A stretch of DNA of 64,000 bases from Sphingomonas taxi (GTDB taxonomy: Bacteria > Pseudomonadota > Alphaproteobacteria > Sphingomonadales > Sphingomonadaceae), in the NCBI RefSeq assembly GCF_000764535.1, contig NZ_CP009571.1, positions 930,001-994,000 on the forward strand. Reading direction: 5' to 3'. Both the position numbers and the translations under genes were made by a program. Below the pieces are notes generated by a model that worked only from the letters and a program-made list of their open reading frames with translations, had not been told where the DNA came from and ran no database searches. Below are positions 45,083-56,440 of the stretch, piece by piece. Every line of letters begins with the position of its first letter. Position 1 is the first letter of the stretch.

Positions 45083-45823
45083 CTAGATCATGGCCATGCC
45101 GCCGTTGACGTGCAAGGTCTGGCCGGTGACATATCCGGCTTCGCGGCTGGCGAGGTACACGACGGCGGCACCGATATCCTCGCCGGTGCCCAGATCGCCG
45201 GCCGGAATCCGCCCCAGCAGCGCGGTTTTCTGCGCCTCGGGCAGCACGTCGGTCATCGCCGAGCGGATGAAGCCCGGCGCGACGCAATTGACCGTGATGT
45301 TGCGGCTGGCCAGCTCCTGCGCCAGCGCCTTCGACATGCCGACGAGGCCGGCTTTCGATGCGGCATAATTCGCCTGGCCCGGATTGCCGGTCTGCCCGAC
45401 CACCGAGGTGATCGACACGACGCGGCCGAAGCGCTGCTTCATCATCGGCTTGGCGGCGGCGCGGACGAGGCGGAACGCGGCTTCCAGATTGACGCGGATC
45501 ACCTGATCCCATTCGTCGTCCTTCATCCGCATCGCCAGATTGTCGCGCGTCACGCCGGCGTTGTTGACGAGGATGTCGAGCCGCCCGCCGAGCGCCTGCA
45601 CCGCCTGCGGCACCAGCGCGTCGACCGCGGCGGCATCCGACAGGTCGCACGGCACCGCGACATGCGCGCCGCCAAGCCCGGCGCGAAACGCCTCGAGCTT
45701 CTCCGCATTGGACCCCGACACCGCCAGCGTCGCCCCCTGCCCCGCCAGCGCCTTCGCGATGGCGGACCCGATACCCCCCGAAGCGCCGGTAACCAGCGCA
45801 GTCATGCCTGTGAGATCGAACAT
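45083..45823 (-). CDS. fabG: 3-oxoacyl-[ACP] reductase
   Basis: NADPH-dependent reduction of 3-oxoacyl-ACP. 246 residues of the short-chain dehydrogenase fold: GASGGIGSAIAKAL, NNAGVTRDN, the catalytic Ser (SITSVVG) and YAASKAG. The ATG at 45823 has GGAG 6 bases upstream; an in-frame ATG at 45835 lies in the flank of the element and is less likely. An inserted 478-base element ends just before this ribosome site. Confidence 0.96.
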   Translation of the reverse strand: MFDLTGMTALVTGASGGIGSAIAKALAGQGATLAVSGSNAEKLEAFRAGLGGAHVAVPCDLSDAAAVDALVPQAVQALGGRLDILVNNAGVTRDNLAMRMKDDEWDQVIRVNLEAAFRLVRAAAKPMMKQRFGRVVSITSVVGQTGNPGQANYAASKAGLVGMSKALAQELASRNITVNCVAPGFIRSAMTDVLPEAQKTALLGRIPAGDLGTGEDIGAAVVYLASREAGYVTGQTLHVNGGMAMI

Positions 45824-45844
45824 TCTAGTCTCCAAAACAGCTAA

Positions 45845-46336
45845 TTATTTTTCGCGCAGAGGCGCAGAGGGCGCAGAGGGGCGGTGGTTGTTTACGAGAC
45901 GCCGCACGCCTTCCTTGAGCGTCTCGCCACCAAAATTGATCAGCAGCCCGACGGGCCGTTTGGTTAACCGCAGATAGGTGAGCAATTGTTTGGCATGAAC
46001 CGGCAGCAGCCGTTCGACGGACTTGACTTCAACGATCAATCGCCCGTCGACCAACAGATCCATCTTGAAAGCCCCGCCTATGCGGACGCCTTCGAACTCG
46101 ATGTCAACGGGCTGCTGCCGGACCACAGCGTAGCCCATCTGGCCCAGCCGCACGGCAAGCACGGCTTCGTAAACGCTCTCAAGCAGTCCAGGCCCCAGAT
46201 CGCGATGCAAACGAAGTGCGACGTCGACGACATCTCCGCTGATAGCATCGATATCCCGCACGTCTTCTTCCTCTGCGTCCTCTGCGCCTCTGCGCGCAAA
46301 AAAACTGTTTTCGCGAACCGCTCCCGCGATCATCAC
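45845..46336 (-). CDS. GxxExxY protein (PD-(D/E)XK nuclease-like)
   Basis: 163 residues. The family motif GPGLLESVYEAVL (G-x-x-E-x-x-Y) lies near residue 49, and a nuclease-like core D-x(n)-E-x-K is visible (MDLLVDGRLIVEVKSVE), as in PD-(D/E)XK_3 proteins. Function unknown. Both ends of the protein (FFARRGAEDAEEE and SAPSAPLREK) are encoded by the inverted repeats of the surrounding element. The GTG start overlaps the fabD stop by 4 bases, so it is translated within the fab operon; an internal start after the repeat is possible. Confidence 0.85.
   Translation of the reverse strand: MMIAGAVRENSFFARRGAEDAEEEDVRDIDAISGDVVDVALRLHRDLGPGLLESVYEAVLAVRLGQMGYAVVRQQPVDIEFEGVRIGGAFKMDLLVDGRLIVEVKSVERLLPVHAKQLLTYLRLTKRPVGLLINFGGETLKEGVRRLVNNHRPSAPSAPLREK
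45853..45879 (+). repeat. Left inverted repeat of the GxxExxY element
   Basis: Three head-to-tail copies of a GCGCAGAGG-type 9-mer (CGCGCAGAGG, CGCAGAGGG, CGCAGAGG). It is the inverted partner of 46270-46296 with a single mismatch. It encodes the C-terminus of the GxxExxY protein. Confidence 0.8.
46270..46296 (-). repeat. Right inverted repeat of the GxxExxY element
   Basis: Read on the minus strand it carries the same three 9-mers as the left repeat, with A for G at one position. It encodes Arg-Arg-Gly-Ala-Glu-type residues near the N-terminus of the GxxExxY protein. Confidence 0.8.
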
Positions 46337-47292
46337 ACCTTCTTTAGCAAATCCTCGATGTCGTCCATCGTGACGACGCTGATCGCCTCGACGTCGGGGG
46401 CGATGCGCTTGACCATCGGGGCGAGGACCTTGCCGCCGAATTCGACGAAATGCGTCACCCCCGCTTCGGCCATCGCCAGGACCGATTCGCGCCAGCGCAC
46501 CATGCCCGTCACCTGACGGACCAGAGCGGCGCGGATCGCATCGGGGTCGGCGATCGGCACGGCGTCGACATTGGCATATACCGGCACCAGCGGCGCGGCG
46601 ATCCGTGCATCGGCGAGCGCGGCCTCCATCGCCTCGGCGGCGGGCTGCATCAGCGGACAGTGGAACGGCGCCGACACCGGCAGCAGCAGCGCGCGCTTGG
46701 CGCCATGATCCTTGGCAAGCGCCACCGCGCGCTCGATCGCGACGCGGTGGCCGGAGATCACCACCTGCGACGGATCGTTGTCGTTGGCGACGGTGCAGAC
46801 GAGGTCGCCACCACCCTCCGCGGCGATCGCCGCGACGGCGGCGGAGGCGATCGCCTGCGCCTTGGCGAGATCGGCACCGAGCAGCGCCGCCATCGCCCCC
46901 TCGCCGACCGGCACCGCCGCCTGCATCGCCTCACCGCGCAGCCGCAGCAGCCGCGCGGTGGTGGCGAGGTCGAACGCGCCCGCCGCGCACAATGCGCCAT
47001 ATTCACCCAGCGAGTGGCCCGCGACGTAGTCGGCCTTGTCGGCGAGACGGAGGCCGCCCTCGCGCTCGGCGACGCGCAGCGTGGCGATCGCATTGGCCAT
47101 GATCGCCGGCTGCGCATTGGCGGTGAGCTGCAGGTCCTCGCCCGGCCCCTCGGCCATCAGCCGGAACAGATGCTGGCCGAGCGCCTCGTCGACCTCGCCG
47201 AACACCTCGCGCGCGACCGGGCTCGCCTCGGCCAGCGCCTTGCCCATGCCGACCGCCTGGCTGCCCTGGCCGGGAAAGATGAATGCCCGCAT
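46333..47292 (-). CDS. fabD: [ACP] S-malonyltransferase
   Basis: Transfers malonyl from CoA to ACP. 319 residues: FIFPGQGSQAVGMG at the start, the catalytic Ser in AGHSLGEYGAL (about residue 94), and the His in SAPFHCPLMQ. First gene of the fab group here. The next gene in the operon would be fabG, but the GxxExxY element lies between. Confidence 0.96.
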   Translation of the reverse strand: MRAFIFPGQGSQAVGMGKALAEASPVAREVFGEVDEALGQHLFRLMAEGPGEDLQLTANAQPAIMANAIATLRVAEREGGLRLADKADYVAGHSLGEYGALCAAGAFDLATTARLLRLRGEAMQAAVPVGEGAMAALLGADLAKAQAIASAAVAAIAAEGGGDLVCTVANDNDPSQVVISGHRVAIERAVALAKDHGAKRALLLPVSAPFHCPLMQPAAEAMEAALADARIAAPLVPVYANVDAVPIADPDAIRAALVRQVTGMVRWRESVLAMAEAGVTHFVEFGGKVLAPMVKRIAPDVEAISVVTMDDIEDLLKKV

Positions 47293-47486
47293 CGCGCGTC
47301 TCCTCTGAACAACAGGAGCGCGCCACTAGGACCGCTGCGGCCCTCACGCAACCTGAACGAACCTCCCGGAGTTGCGACACCTTGCGACCGTTTTCCGGGA
47401 TCGACGAGAGAGGTGTGCGACAAGTCGCCCCTATCTCTCGTATCGACGCCGGACACGGCGCCGGTATGCAAATGGGAGTGATTACA

Positions 47487-47849
47487 ATGAAGAAGCTGAT
47501 CCTGAGCGCGATCGCCGCGACCCTCGTCGCCAGCCCGCTGGCGGTCGCCGCCGCCGACGCCGCCCCCGTGCAGCGCGAGCGCACCGTCACCACCGTCAAG
47601 GAGCGTCCGAACGGCCGCACCGTCGTCACCCAGCGCACCACCGTCCGCAACAACGGGCCGCGCGCCTGGCGCGCCGGCCAGCGCTTCGATCGCCGCTATG
47701 CGACCAACTATCGCGTCGTCCGCGACTATCGCACCTATCGCCTCGCCGCCCCGCCGCGCGGCCAGTATTGGGCGCGCTCGGGTAACGACGCGGTGCTCGT
47801 CCGCGACAACGGCACCGTCGTGCGGGTGATCGAGCGCTCGTTCCGCTAA
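47487..47849 (+). CDS. RcnB-family secreted protein
   Basis: 120 residues with a signal peptide (MKKLILSAIAATLVASPLAVA) and a mature part rich in Arg and Tyr ending in PPRGQYWARSGNDAVLVRDNGTVVRVIERSF-type strands, the pattern of RcnB/DUF2502-like periplasmic proteins (read in short pieces). E. coli RcnB affects nickel and cobalt homeostasis; the role here is unproven. The ATG at 47487 has GGGAGTG upstream; an upstream in-frame extension is unlikely. Confidence 0.82.
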   Translation: MKKLILSAIAATLVASPLAVAAADAAPVQRERTVTTVKERPNGRTVVTQRTTVRNNGPRAWRAGQRFDRRYATNYRVVRDYRTYRLAAPPRGQYWARSGNDAVLVRDNGTVVRVIERSFR

Positions 47850-47859
47850 GCGCCAAGGC

Positions 47860-47887
47860 TTGCCTTTTCGCCCGCAAGGCGTATGAG
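47860..47887 (+). promoter_or_regulatory. Promoter candidate for rpsF-rpsR-rplI
   Basis: TTGCCT (47860-47865), a 16-base spacer and TATGAG (47882-47887) lie 116 bases before rpsF. The start would be near 47894, placing the following hairpin at the 5' end of the mRNA. Confidence 0.45.
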
Positions 47888-47896
47888 CATCGATAC

Positions 47897-47932
47897 CCGG
47901 GGTGGAGAGCCAGTCTCTCCGCCCCGGTTTTT
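47897..47932 (+). terminator. Terminator-like hairpin in the rpsF leader
   Basis: CCGGGGTGGAGAG (47897-47909) pairs with CTCTCCGCCCCGG (47915-47927) over 13 bases with one wobble pair, followed by TTTTT. It may end the RcnB-like gene transcript, or act as an attenuator or S6:S18-responsive leader of the ribosomal operon, depending on where transcription starts. Confidence 0.65.
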
Positions 47933-48002
47933 ATGTTTGAGACGACAGTCGGAGGGGCGTCGCATGGGGCGGCGTCAGCGATCGGCCAACGAAGGACAAG
48001 GC

Positions 48003-48452
48003 ATGGCTCTGTACGAGCACACGTTCCTTGCGCGCCAGGATCTGGCACAGGCGCAGGTGGACGCGCTGGCGGAAACCGCCACCAAGATCATCGAAGACAA
48101 TGGCGGCAAGGTCGTCAAGACCGAGACCTGGGGCCTGCGCAGCCTCGCGTATCGCATCGCCAAGAACCGCAAGGCGCATTACGTCATGCTCGAGATCGAT
48201 GCCCCCGGCACCGTGATCGCCGAGCTGGAGCGCCAGACGCAGATCAACGAAGACGTCATCCGCTACATGACCGTCAAGGTCGATGCGCTGGAAGACGGTC
48301 CGACCGTGATGATGCGCAAGCAGGAGCGCGATCGTGAGCGTCGTGGCGACCGCGAAGGCGGCCGTGATGGCGGCCCGCGCGGCGACCGTGGTGATCGTGG
48401 CGATCGTCCGGACCGTGCCCCCCGTCGTGACCGTGAAGAGGAGGCCGCATAA
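48003..48452 (+). CDS. rpsF: 30S ribosomal protein S6
   Basis: 149 residues: the usual S6 core ([30 protein letters not shown]) plus a C-terminal tail of Arg, Asp, Gly repeats (GDRGDRPDR type) longer than the E. coli protein. First gene of rpsF-rpsR-rplI; its stop shares a base with the rpsR ATG (TAATG). Confidence 0.97.
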   Translation: MALYEHTFLARQDLAQAQVDALAETATKIIEDNGGKVVKTETWGLRSLAYRIAKNRKAHYVMLEIDAPGTVIAELERQTQINEDVIRYMTVKVDALEDGPTVMMRKQERDRERRGDREGGRDGGPRGDRGDRGDRPDRAPRRDREEEAA

Positions 48453-48676
48453 TGGCTCGCCCGTTTTTCCGCCGCCGCAAGTCGTGCCCGTTCAGCGCCA
48501 AGGATGCGCCGCGGATCGACTATAAGGACGTCCGTCTGCTCCAGGGCTTCGTGTCCGAGCGTGGCAAGATCGTGCCGTCGCGCATCACCTCGGTGAGCGC
48601 CAAGAAGCAGCGCGAGCTCGCCCAGGCGATCAAGCGCGCCCGCCACCTGGGCCTGCTGCCCTACGTCGTTAAGTAA
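48452..48676 (+). CDS. rpsR: 30S ribosomal protein S18
   Basis: 74 residues, with the typical [20 protein letters not shown] start and the [20 protein letters not shown] block. Partner of S6 on the 30S platform. Overlaps rpsF by one base and is followed by rplI after 11 bases. Confidence 0.98.
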   Translation: MARPFFRRRKSCPFSAKDAPRIDYKDVRLLQGFVSERGKIVPSRITSVSAKKQRELAQAIKRARHLGLLPYVVK

Positions 48677-48687
48677 GGAACGGACAC

Positions 48688-49290
48688 ATGGACGTCATTC
48701 TGCTTGAGCGCGTCGAGAAGCTCGGCGCCATCGGCGACGTGGTGAAGGTCAAGGACGGGTTCGCCCGCAACTTCCTGCTGCCGAACAAGAAGGCGCTGCG
48801 CGCCAACGAAGCCAACCGCAAGGTGTTCGAGGCGAACCGCGCCCGCATCGAGAGCGACAACGCCAACCGTCGCGGCGAGGCCGAGAAGGAAGCGGGTTCG
48901 TTCAAGGACGCGAGCGTCACCCTGATCCGTCAGGCGTCGAACACCGGCCAGCTCTACGGTTCGGTCGCGGTTCGCGATCTGATCGAGGCGCTCGTCGCCG
49001 ACGGCCACAAGGTCACCAAGAGCCAGGTGGTGCTGGACAAGCCGATCAAGTCGATCGGCCTGTACACCGTGCGCGTCGCGCTGCACCCCGAGGTCACCGT
49101 GACCGTCAAGGTCAACGTCGCCCGCTCGCCGGAAGAGGCCGAGATGCAGGCATCGGGCGTCGACGTGATGTCGTCGATGTTCGAGCGCGACGAAGCCGGC
49201 TTCGTCGAGGATTACGATCCCAACGCCGAGCCGGGCGCGACTGCCGAAGTGCAGGCCGACACCGCGGAGGAGGCACCGGCGCAGGGCTGA
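48688..49290 (+). CDS. rplI: 50S ribosomal protein L9
   Basis: 200 residues with the N-terminal MDVILLERVEKLGAIGD and VKVKDGFARNFLLPN domain, long connecting helix and C-terminal rRNA-binding domain. Longer than the 149-residue E. coli protein because of an acidic alphaproteobacterial tail (about 165-200). An intrinsic terminator follows. Confidence 0.97.
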   Translation: MDVILLERVEKLGAIGDVVKVKDGFARNFLLPNKKALRANEANRKVFEANRARIESDNANRRGEAEKEAGSFKDASVTLIRQASNTGQLYGSVAVRDLIEALVADGHKVTKSQVVLDKPIKSIGLYTVRVALHPEVTVTVKVNVARSPEEAEMQASGVDVMSSMFERDEAGFVEDYDPNAEPGATAEVQADTAEEAPAQG

Positions 49291-49321
49291 GCCCCGCGTT
49301 TGCCTGCCCGAAGACAAAGAG

Positions 49322-49351
49322 GCCGTCCGGAGCGATCCGGGCGGCTTTTTT
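49322..49351 (+). terminator. Intrinsic terminator after rplI
   Basis: GCCGTCCGGA (49322-49331) pairs with TCCGGGCGGC (49336-49345) with one wobble pair and a GCGA loop, followed by six T. A strong end for the rpsF-rpsR-rplI transcript. Confidence 0.9.
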
Positions 49352-49832
49352 CATGGTATCGGACGCCGACGGCAGCATTCCCAGCCGCGGCAGAATGGTC
49401 AGTGCTAATCAACGCGTTAACACACGCGAAAGACCTAGACCATTATGGACTGATTCATGCCAGCCCGTTTCAGCATCGCCGTCGACCCCGTCCGGCATCT
49501 CGTTACCGTCACCTCGGCGGGGTTCTTCCTGGTGGAAGACGTCGCGGCGTTCCGCGAGTCCTATCGCGATGCGCTCGAGCTGCTGCATTGCGGTCCCAAC
49601 CAGCATCTGACGCTGACCGATGCATCGGGAATGCGCATCCAGAGCCGCGAGGTCGTCGAGGCGTTCATGGCGATGACGCGCGATCCCACGCTGCGCTCGC
49701 GCCGCATGGCGTTCGTCGTCGGCATGTCGCTGTCGCGCCAGCAGATGCGCCGCCTGCCCGAGCCGGGCCGCGAAGGCGTCGGCTATTTCTCCGAGCGCGC
49801 CGCGGCGGAGGCCTGGCTGTTCGAGGACTCGC

Positions 49833-51677
<1,845 letters not shown>

Positions 51678-51801
51678 CGCGCAAGCTCTATACCAAGCGA
51701 ACGCATCCCGCGAGCCCCTCCGCCAGACGTGACGAACTTCGTGACCGACACGGTCTGCGGCGGGTCTCCTGGAACTCCCGCGTCCCGCATACGGAACCTA
51801 G

Positions 51802-52848
<1,047 letters not shown>

Positions 52849-52890
52849 GCCGCGAACGTTCTTTCACACGAGACGGGGGGACATCGGCGC

Positions 52891-53802
52891 ATGGCGCCTG
52901 CCCGCGACCGTCGCACGGGTTTCTCGCGGCGACGGCAGTATAGTACGTTCTTCGGCTACGTGCTCGCAGTGGCGGGCGCGGTGGTCGGTGCCGCGCTGCT
53001 CGCCGCCTCCATCTTCAATCCGCCCGCGTTCAGCGCGGCGCGGATGGCGGTGGCGAGCGTCACCGCGCCCGTCGCCAGCGTGCTCGACGCCGGCGTCGAC
53101 GCGGTCGCGTCGGTGCCAGAGGCGATCGGCACCTGGTTCCACGTCCACGGCGAGAATGCCACGCTCCGCGCCGAGGCCAAGCGCCATCGCGCGCTGCTCA
53201 CCAAGGCGCGGGTCATCGCCTATGACAACCGCCGCCTGCGCGCGCTGCTCAGGGTACGCGACCGCACGCCCGAACCGGTCGTCGCGGCGCGGCTCGTCGC
53301 CTCGACCGCATCGAGCGGCCGGCGCTTCGCCTTGCTCGACGCCGGGCGGGTGCAGGGCGTCACCCCGGGCATGCCCGTCCGCGGTCCCGAAGGGCTGGTC
53401 GGCCGCGTGCTTGAATCCGGGCCGTTCGCCGCGCGCGTGCTGCTGATCACCGATCCCGACAGCCTGGTGCCGGTACGCCGCACCCGCGACGGCATGCCGG
53501 CGATCGCCGCCGGCCGCGGCGACGGCCGCGTCGACATCCGCTCGGTCAACGCCGCCAACGTCCGCTTCGCCGCCGGCGACATGTTCGTCACCTCGGGCAC
53601 CGGCGGCCTCTACGCGCCGGGCGTACCCGTCGCGCAGGTCGAGGCGACGGGGTCGGACAGCGTCCTCGCCATTCCGTTCGCCGCGCCGGACTCGCTCGAT
53701 TTCGCGTTGGTCGAACGGCCGTTCATGCCGCTGCCGCCGCCCCCGCCGCCGCGTGCCGCCGCCCCTCCCGCGACGCCGTCCGCGCCCGCGCCAGCCCGTT
53801 GA
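52891..53802 (+). CDS. mreC: Rod shape-determining protein MreC
   Basis: 303 residues: a short cytosolic start, one membrane helix (about 17-40), a coiled-coil (ENATLRAEAKRHRALLTKA) and two beta-barrel domains, ending in a Pro/Ala tail. It links MreB to the periplasmic elongasome. 42 bases after mreB. Confidence 0.95.
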   Translation: MAPARDRRTGFSRRRQYSTFFGYVLAVAGAVVGAALLAASIFNPPAFSAARMAVASVTAPVASVLDAGVDAVASVPEAIGTWFHVHGENATLRAEAKRHRALLTKARVIAYDNRRLRALLRVRDRTPEPVVAARLVASTASSGRRFALLDAGRVQGVTPGMPVRGPEGLVGRVLESGPFAARVLLITDPDSLVPVRRTRDGMPAIAAGRGDGRVDIRSVNAANVRFAAGDMFVTSGTGGLYAPGVPVAQVEATGSDSVLAIPFAAPDSLDFALVERPFMPLPPPPPPRAAAPPATPSAPAPAR

Positions 53803-53816
53803 GCGGGGTGACGCCC

Positions 53817-54341
53817 ATGTCCCGCTCCACGATCGACTATCGGCCCTTCGAACCGCCGCTGCCGCCCGGCCGGGCGCGGGCGGTGCCGTGGATGAGCGTC
53901 CTCGGCGGCTCGGCGCTCACCGCGGTGCTGCCGGTCGTCGCCAGCCTCGCGCTGGTGCCGCCGCTGGGGCTGCTGATGCTGCTGACCTGGCGGCTGCTCG
54001 CGCGCTTCGCGCTGCGCCCCTGGGCCGCGGCGCCGCTCGGCCTGTTCGACGATCTCGTCAGCGGCCAGCCGCTCGGTTCTGCGGTGCTGCTCTGGTCGCT
54101 CTGCTTCATCGCCATCGATCTCATCGAGCAGCGACTGGTGTTCCGCGACTTCTGGCAGGACTGGCTGATCGCCAGCGGCGCGCTCGCCTTCTGCCTCACC
54201 GTCGGGCGCTGGATCGCGCTTCCGCTCGGCGCGCACGTCGATCCCGTGCTATTGGCGCAGATCATGATCGCGGTGATGCTCTTCCCCCTCTCGGTCCGCT
54301 TCGTCGCCTGGATCGACCGCAAGCGCGGACCGGCGGCATGA
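53817..54341 (+). CDS. mreD: Rod shape-determining protein MreD
   Basis: 174 residues with about five membrane helices, typical of MreD (FDDLVSGQPLGSAVLLWSL is the conserved block; DLIEQRLVFRDFWQDWL). Starts 14 bases after mreC; GTG at 53808 is a possible alternative to the ATG at 53817. Its stop overlaps mrdA (ATGA). Confidence 0.92.
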   Translation: MSRSTIDYRPFEPPLPPGRARAVPWMSVLGGSALTAVLPVVASLALVPPLGLLMLLTWRLLARFALRPWAAAPLGLFDDLVSGQPLGSAVLLWSLCFIAIDLIEQRLVFRDFWQDWLIASGALAFCLTVGRWIALPLGAHVDPVLLAQIMIAVMLFPLSVRFVAWIDRKRGPAA

Positions 54342-56440
54342 TCCGCCGCTCGCCCCGCATCGTCACCGAGGCGATGCAGACGTACAGCTTCTCGCGCCGC
54401 GCCTGGCTGCTCGGCACCGCACAGGCGGGGGTCGGCGTGCTGCTCGCCGCGCGGATGGGCTGGCTCGCGATCGCGCAGAACGAGAAATACAACCTTCTCG
54501 CCGAGAGCAACCGCGTCAATCTGACGATGATCCCGCCGCGCCGCGGCTGGATCATCGACCGCCACGGCGCGCCGATCGCCAACAACCGCACCGACTTCCG
54601 GATCGACATCATCCCGGATCGCCTCGAAGGCGGCGACGCCGGTCGCGACCGCGTGCTCGGGCTGCTCACGCGGCTGCTCGATCTGACCCCGGACGACGTC
54701 GAGCGGATCAGGATCGACCTCAAGGGCGCGGCCGGCTTCCAGCCTGTCCAAGTCGCCGAGAACATCAGCTGGGACCGGTTCGCCGCGATCAGCCTGCGCC
54801 AGCCCGAATTGCCCGGCGTCGCGCCGACCCGCGGCTTCGCGCGCGCCTATCCCGCCGGTGCCGCGGTCGCGCATCTCACCGGCTATGTCGGTGCCGCCAA
54901 CGCCGAACAGTTCAAGAAGACGCGCGACCCGCTGCTCGTCACCCCCGGCTTCAAGCTCGGCAAGGACGGGCTGGAAAAGCAGCTCGAGACGCAATTGCGC
55001 GGTACGCCGGGCGCCAAGCGCGTCGAGGTCACCGCGCGCGGCAAGGTCGTCGCGGAATTGCCGACCCGCGCCGACGTGCCGGGCAAGACGCAGCGGCTGA
55101 CGATCGATGCCGGCTTGCAGGAATATGCCGCGCGCCGGCTCGGCACCAATTCGGGTTCGACGGTGGTGATGGACTGCCGCACCGGCGAGATGCTGGCGAT
55201 GGTGTCGATGCCCGCCTACGACCCCAACAGCTTCTCCGACGGGATCAGCCATCTCGAATGGAAGATGCTGTCCGACGACGACCACGTGCCGCTGATGAAC
55301 AAGGTGACGCAGGGTCTGTATCCGCCGGGGTCGACGGTGAAGCCGATGAACGGCCTCGCCTTGCTCGCCGCGGGCGTCGGCGCGCACGACCGCATCGTCT
55401 GCTCGGGCGCCTTGCGCGTCGGCACCGGCATCTTCCACTGCCACAAGAAGGGCGGCCATGGCCCGCTCGACCTCAAGGGCGCGATCGAGCAGAGCTGCGA
55501 CATCTATTTCTACGAGATGATCCGCCGGCTCGGCTATGACAAGATCGCGCCCATCGCCCGGATGGTTGGGCTCGGCCAGAAGTTCGATCTGCCGATCGCC
55601 ACGCAGCGCTATGGCACGGTGCCGGATTCCGAGTGGAAGCTGCGCAAGTACAAGCACAATTGGACCGTCGCCGACGGCCTCAACGCGTCGATCGGCCAGG
55701 GCTATGTGCTCGCCAACCCGCTCCAGCTCGCGGTGATGGCGGCGCGCATCGCCTCCGGGCGGACGTTGCAACCGAGTCTGCTCGCCAACCACGTCCACCT
55801 CGACGCGCCCGCCCTTCCCGTCGCCTCGGACCATCTCGCGATCGTCCGCGATGCGATGTACGGCGTGATCAATCAGGGCGGGACCGGTGCCGCCGCGCGG
55901 ATGCTGGTGCCTGGCGTCGCCATCGCCGGCAAGACCGGCACCGCGCAGGTCCGCCGCATCACCATGGCGGAACGGCGCAGCACCGGCGTGATCAAGAACG
56001 GTCAATTGCCCTTCAAGATGCGCGACCACGCGCTGTTCGTCGGCTTCGCCCCCGCCGACAACCCGCGCTACGCGATCGCGGTGGTGCTCGAACACAATGG
56101 CCACACCGTCCGCAACCTCGATACGCCGATGATCGGCCGCGACATCATGACCTATCTGTTCGATCGCGACCGCGCGATGAAGAGCCTCGCCGACGTCGAG
56201 CCGACCTGGGGCGGCGACATCGGCACGCGCATGACGGCGCAGGCCGCCGCCTATCGCGCCGCACAATCGCCACCGCCCGCCGCCAACGCCACCAAGACCG
56301 ACGCGACCGTGCCGAGCGATTCCGATGCGGTGGAGGCGGCGACCGATCTCGCCAACCAGACCCAGGCGGCGCTTGCCACGCCCGGTCCGGTCGGCAACAC
56401 CGTCGCCGAAGACGGCACGACCGAACGAAGCGAACCATGA
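54338..56440 (+). CDS. mrdA: Penicillin-binding protein 2
   Basis: Transpeptidase of the elongasome. 700 residues: one membrane helix, a pedestal domain, then the transpeptidase domain with Ser332 in PPGSTVKP, EQSCDIYFYEM, and KTG near 532 (AGKTGTAQV). The last 60 or so residues are a low-complexity Ala/Thr/Asp tail beyond the usual family end. ATG overlaps mreD, and the stop overlaps rodA by 4 bases. Confidence 0.96.
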   Translation: MIRRSPRIVTEAMQTYSFSRRAWLLGTAQAGVGVLLAARMGWLAIAQNEKYNLLAESNRVNLTMIPPRRGWIIDRHGAPIANNRTDFRIDIIPDRLEGGDAGRDRVLGLLTRLLDLTPDDVERIRIDLKGAAGFQPVQVAENISWDRFAAISLRQPELPGVAPTRGFARAYPAGAAVAHLTGYVGAANAEQFKKTRDPLLVTPGFKLGKDGLEKQLETQLRGTPGAKRVEVTARGKVVAELPTRADVPGKTQRLTIDAGLQEYAARRLGTNSGSTVVMDCRTGEMLAMVSMPAYDPNSFSDGISHLEWKMLSDDDHVPLMNKVTQGLYPPGSTVKPMNGLALLAAGVGAHDRIVCSGALRVGTGIFHCHKKGGHGPLDLKGAIEQSCDIYFYEMIRRLGYDKIAPIARMVGLGQKFDLPIATQRYGTVPDSEWKLRKYKHNWTVADGLNASIGQGYVLANPLQLAVMAARIASGRTLQPSLLANHVHLDAPALPVASDHLAIVRDAMYGVINQGGTGAAARMLVPGVAIAGKTGTAQVRRITMAERRSTGVIKNGQLPFKMRDHALFVGFAPADNPRYAIAVVLEHNGHTVRNLDTPMIGRDIMTYLFDRDRAMKSLADVEPTWGGDIGTRMTAQAAAYRAAQSPPPAANATKTDATVPSDSDAVEAATDLANQTQAALATPGPVGNTVAEDGTTERSEP

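Larger units (their letters stand above)
45834..46311. mobile_element. Repeat-bounded element carrying a GxxExxY gene
   Basis: A 478-base block between fabD and fabG is bounded by long inverted repeats. The outer ends are AAAACAG (45834-45840) and CTGTTTT (46305-46311); inside each lies a T-rich (or A-rich) stretch and a 27-base GC-rich repeat that matches its partner at 26 of 27 positions. Almost all of the inside is a GxxExxY gene. No direct target repeat is obvious, and there is no transposase. The structure is seen; mobility is inferred. Confidence 0.55.

Noticed and set aside
45834..46311. Reading the GxxExxY block as a classical insertion sequence
   Set aside because: There is no transposase and no target-site duplication that I can see; only the inverted repeats support an element, so I kept it as a separate, cautious call.
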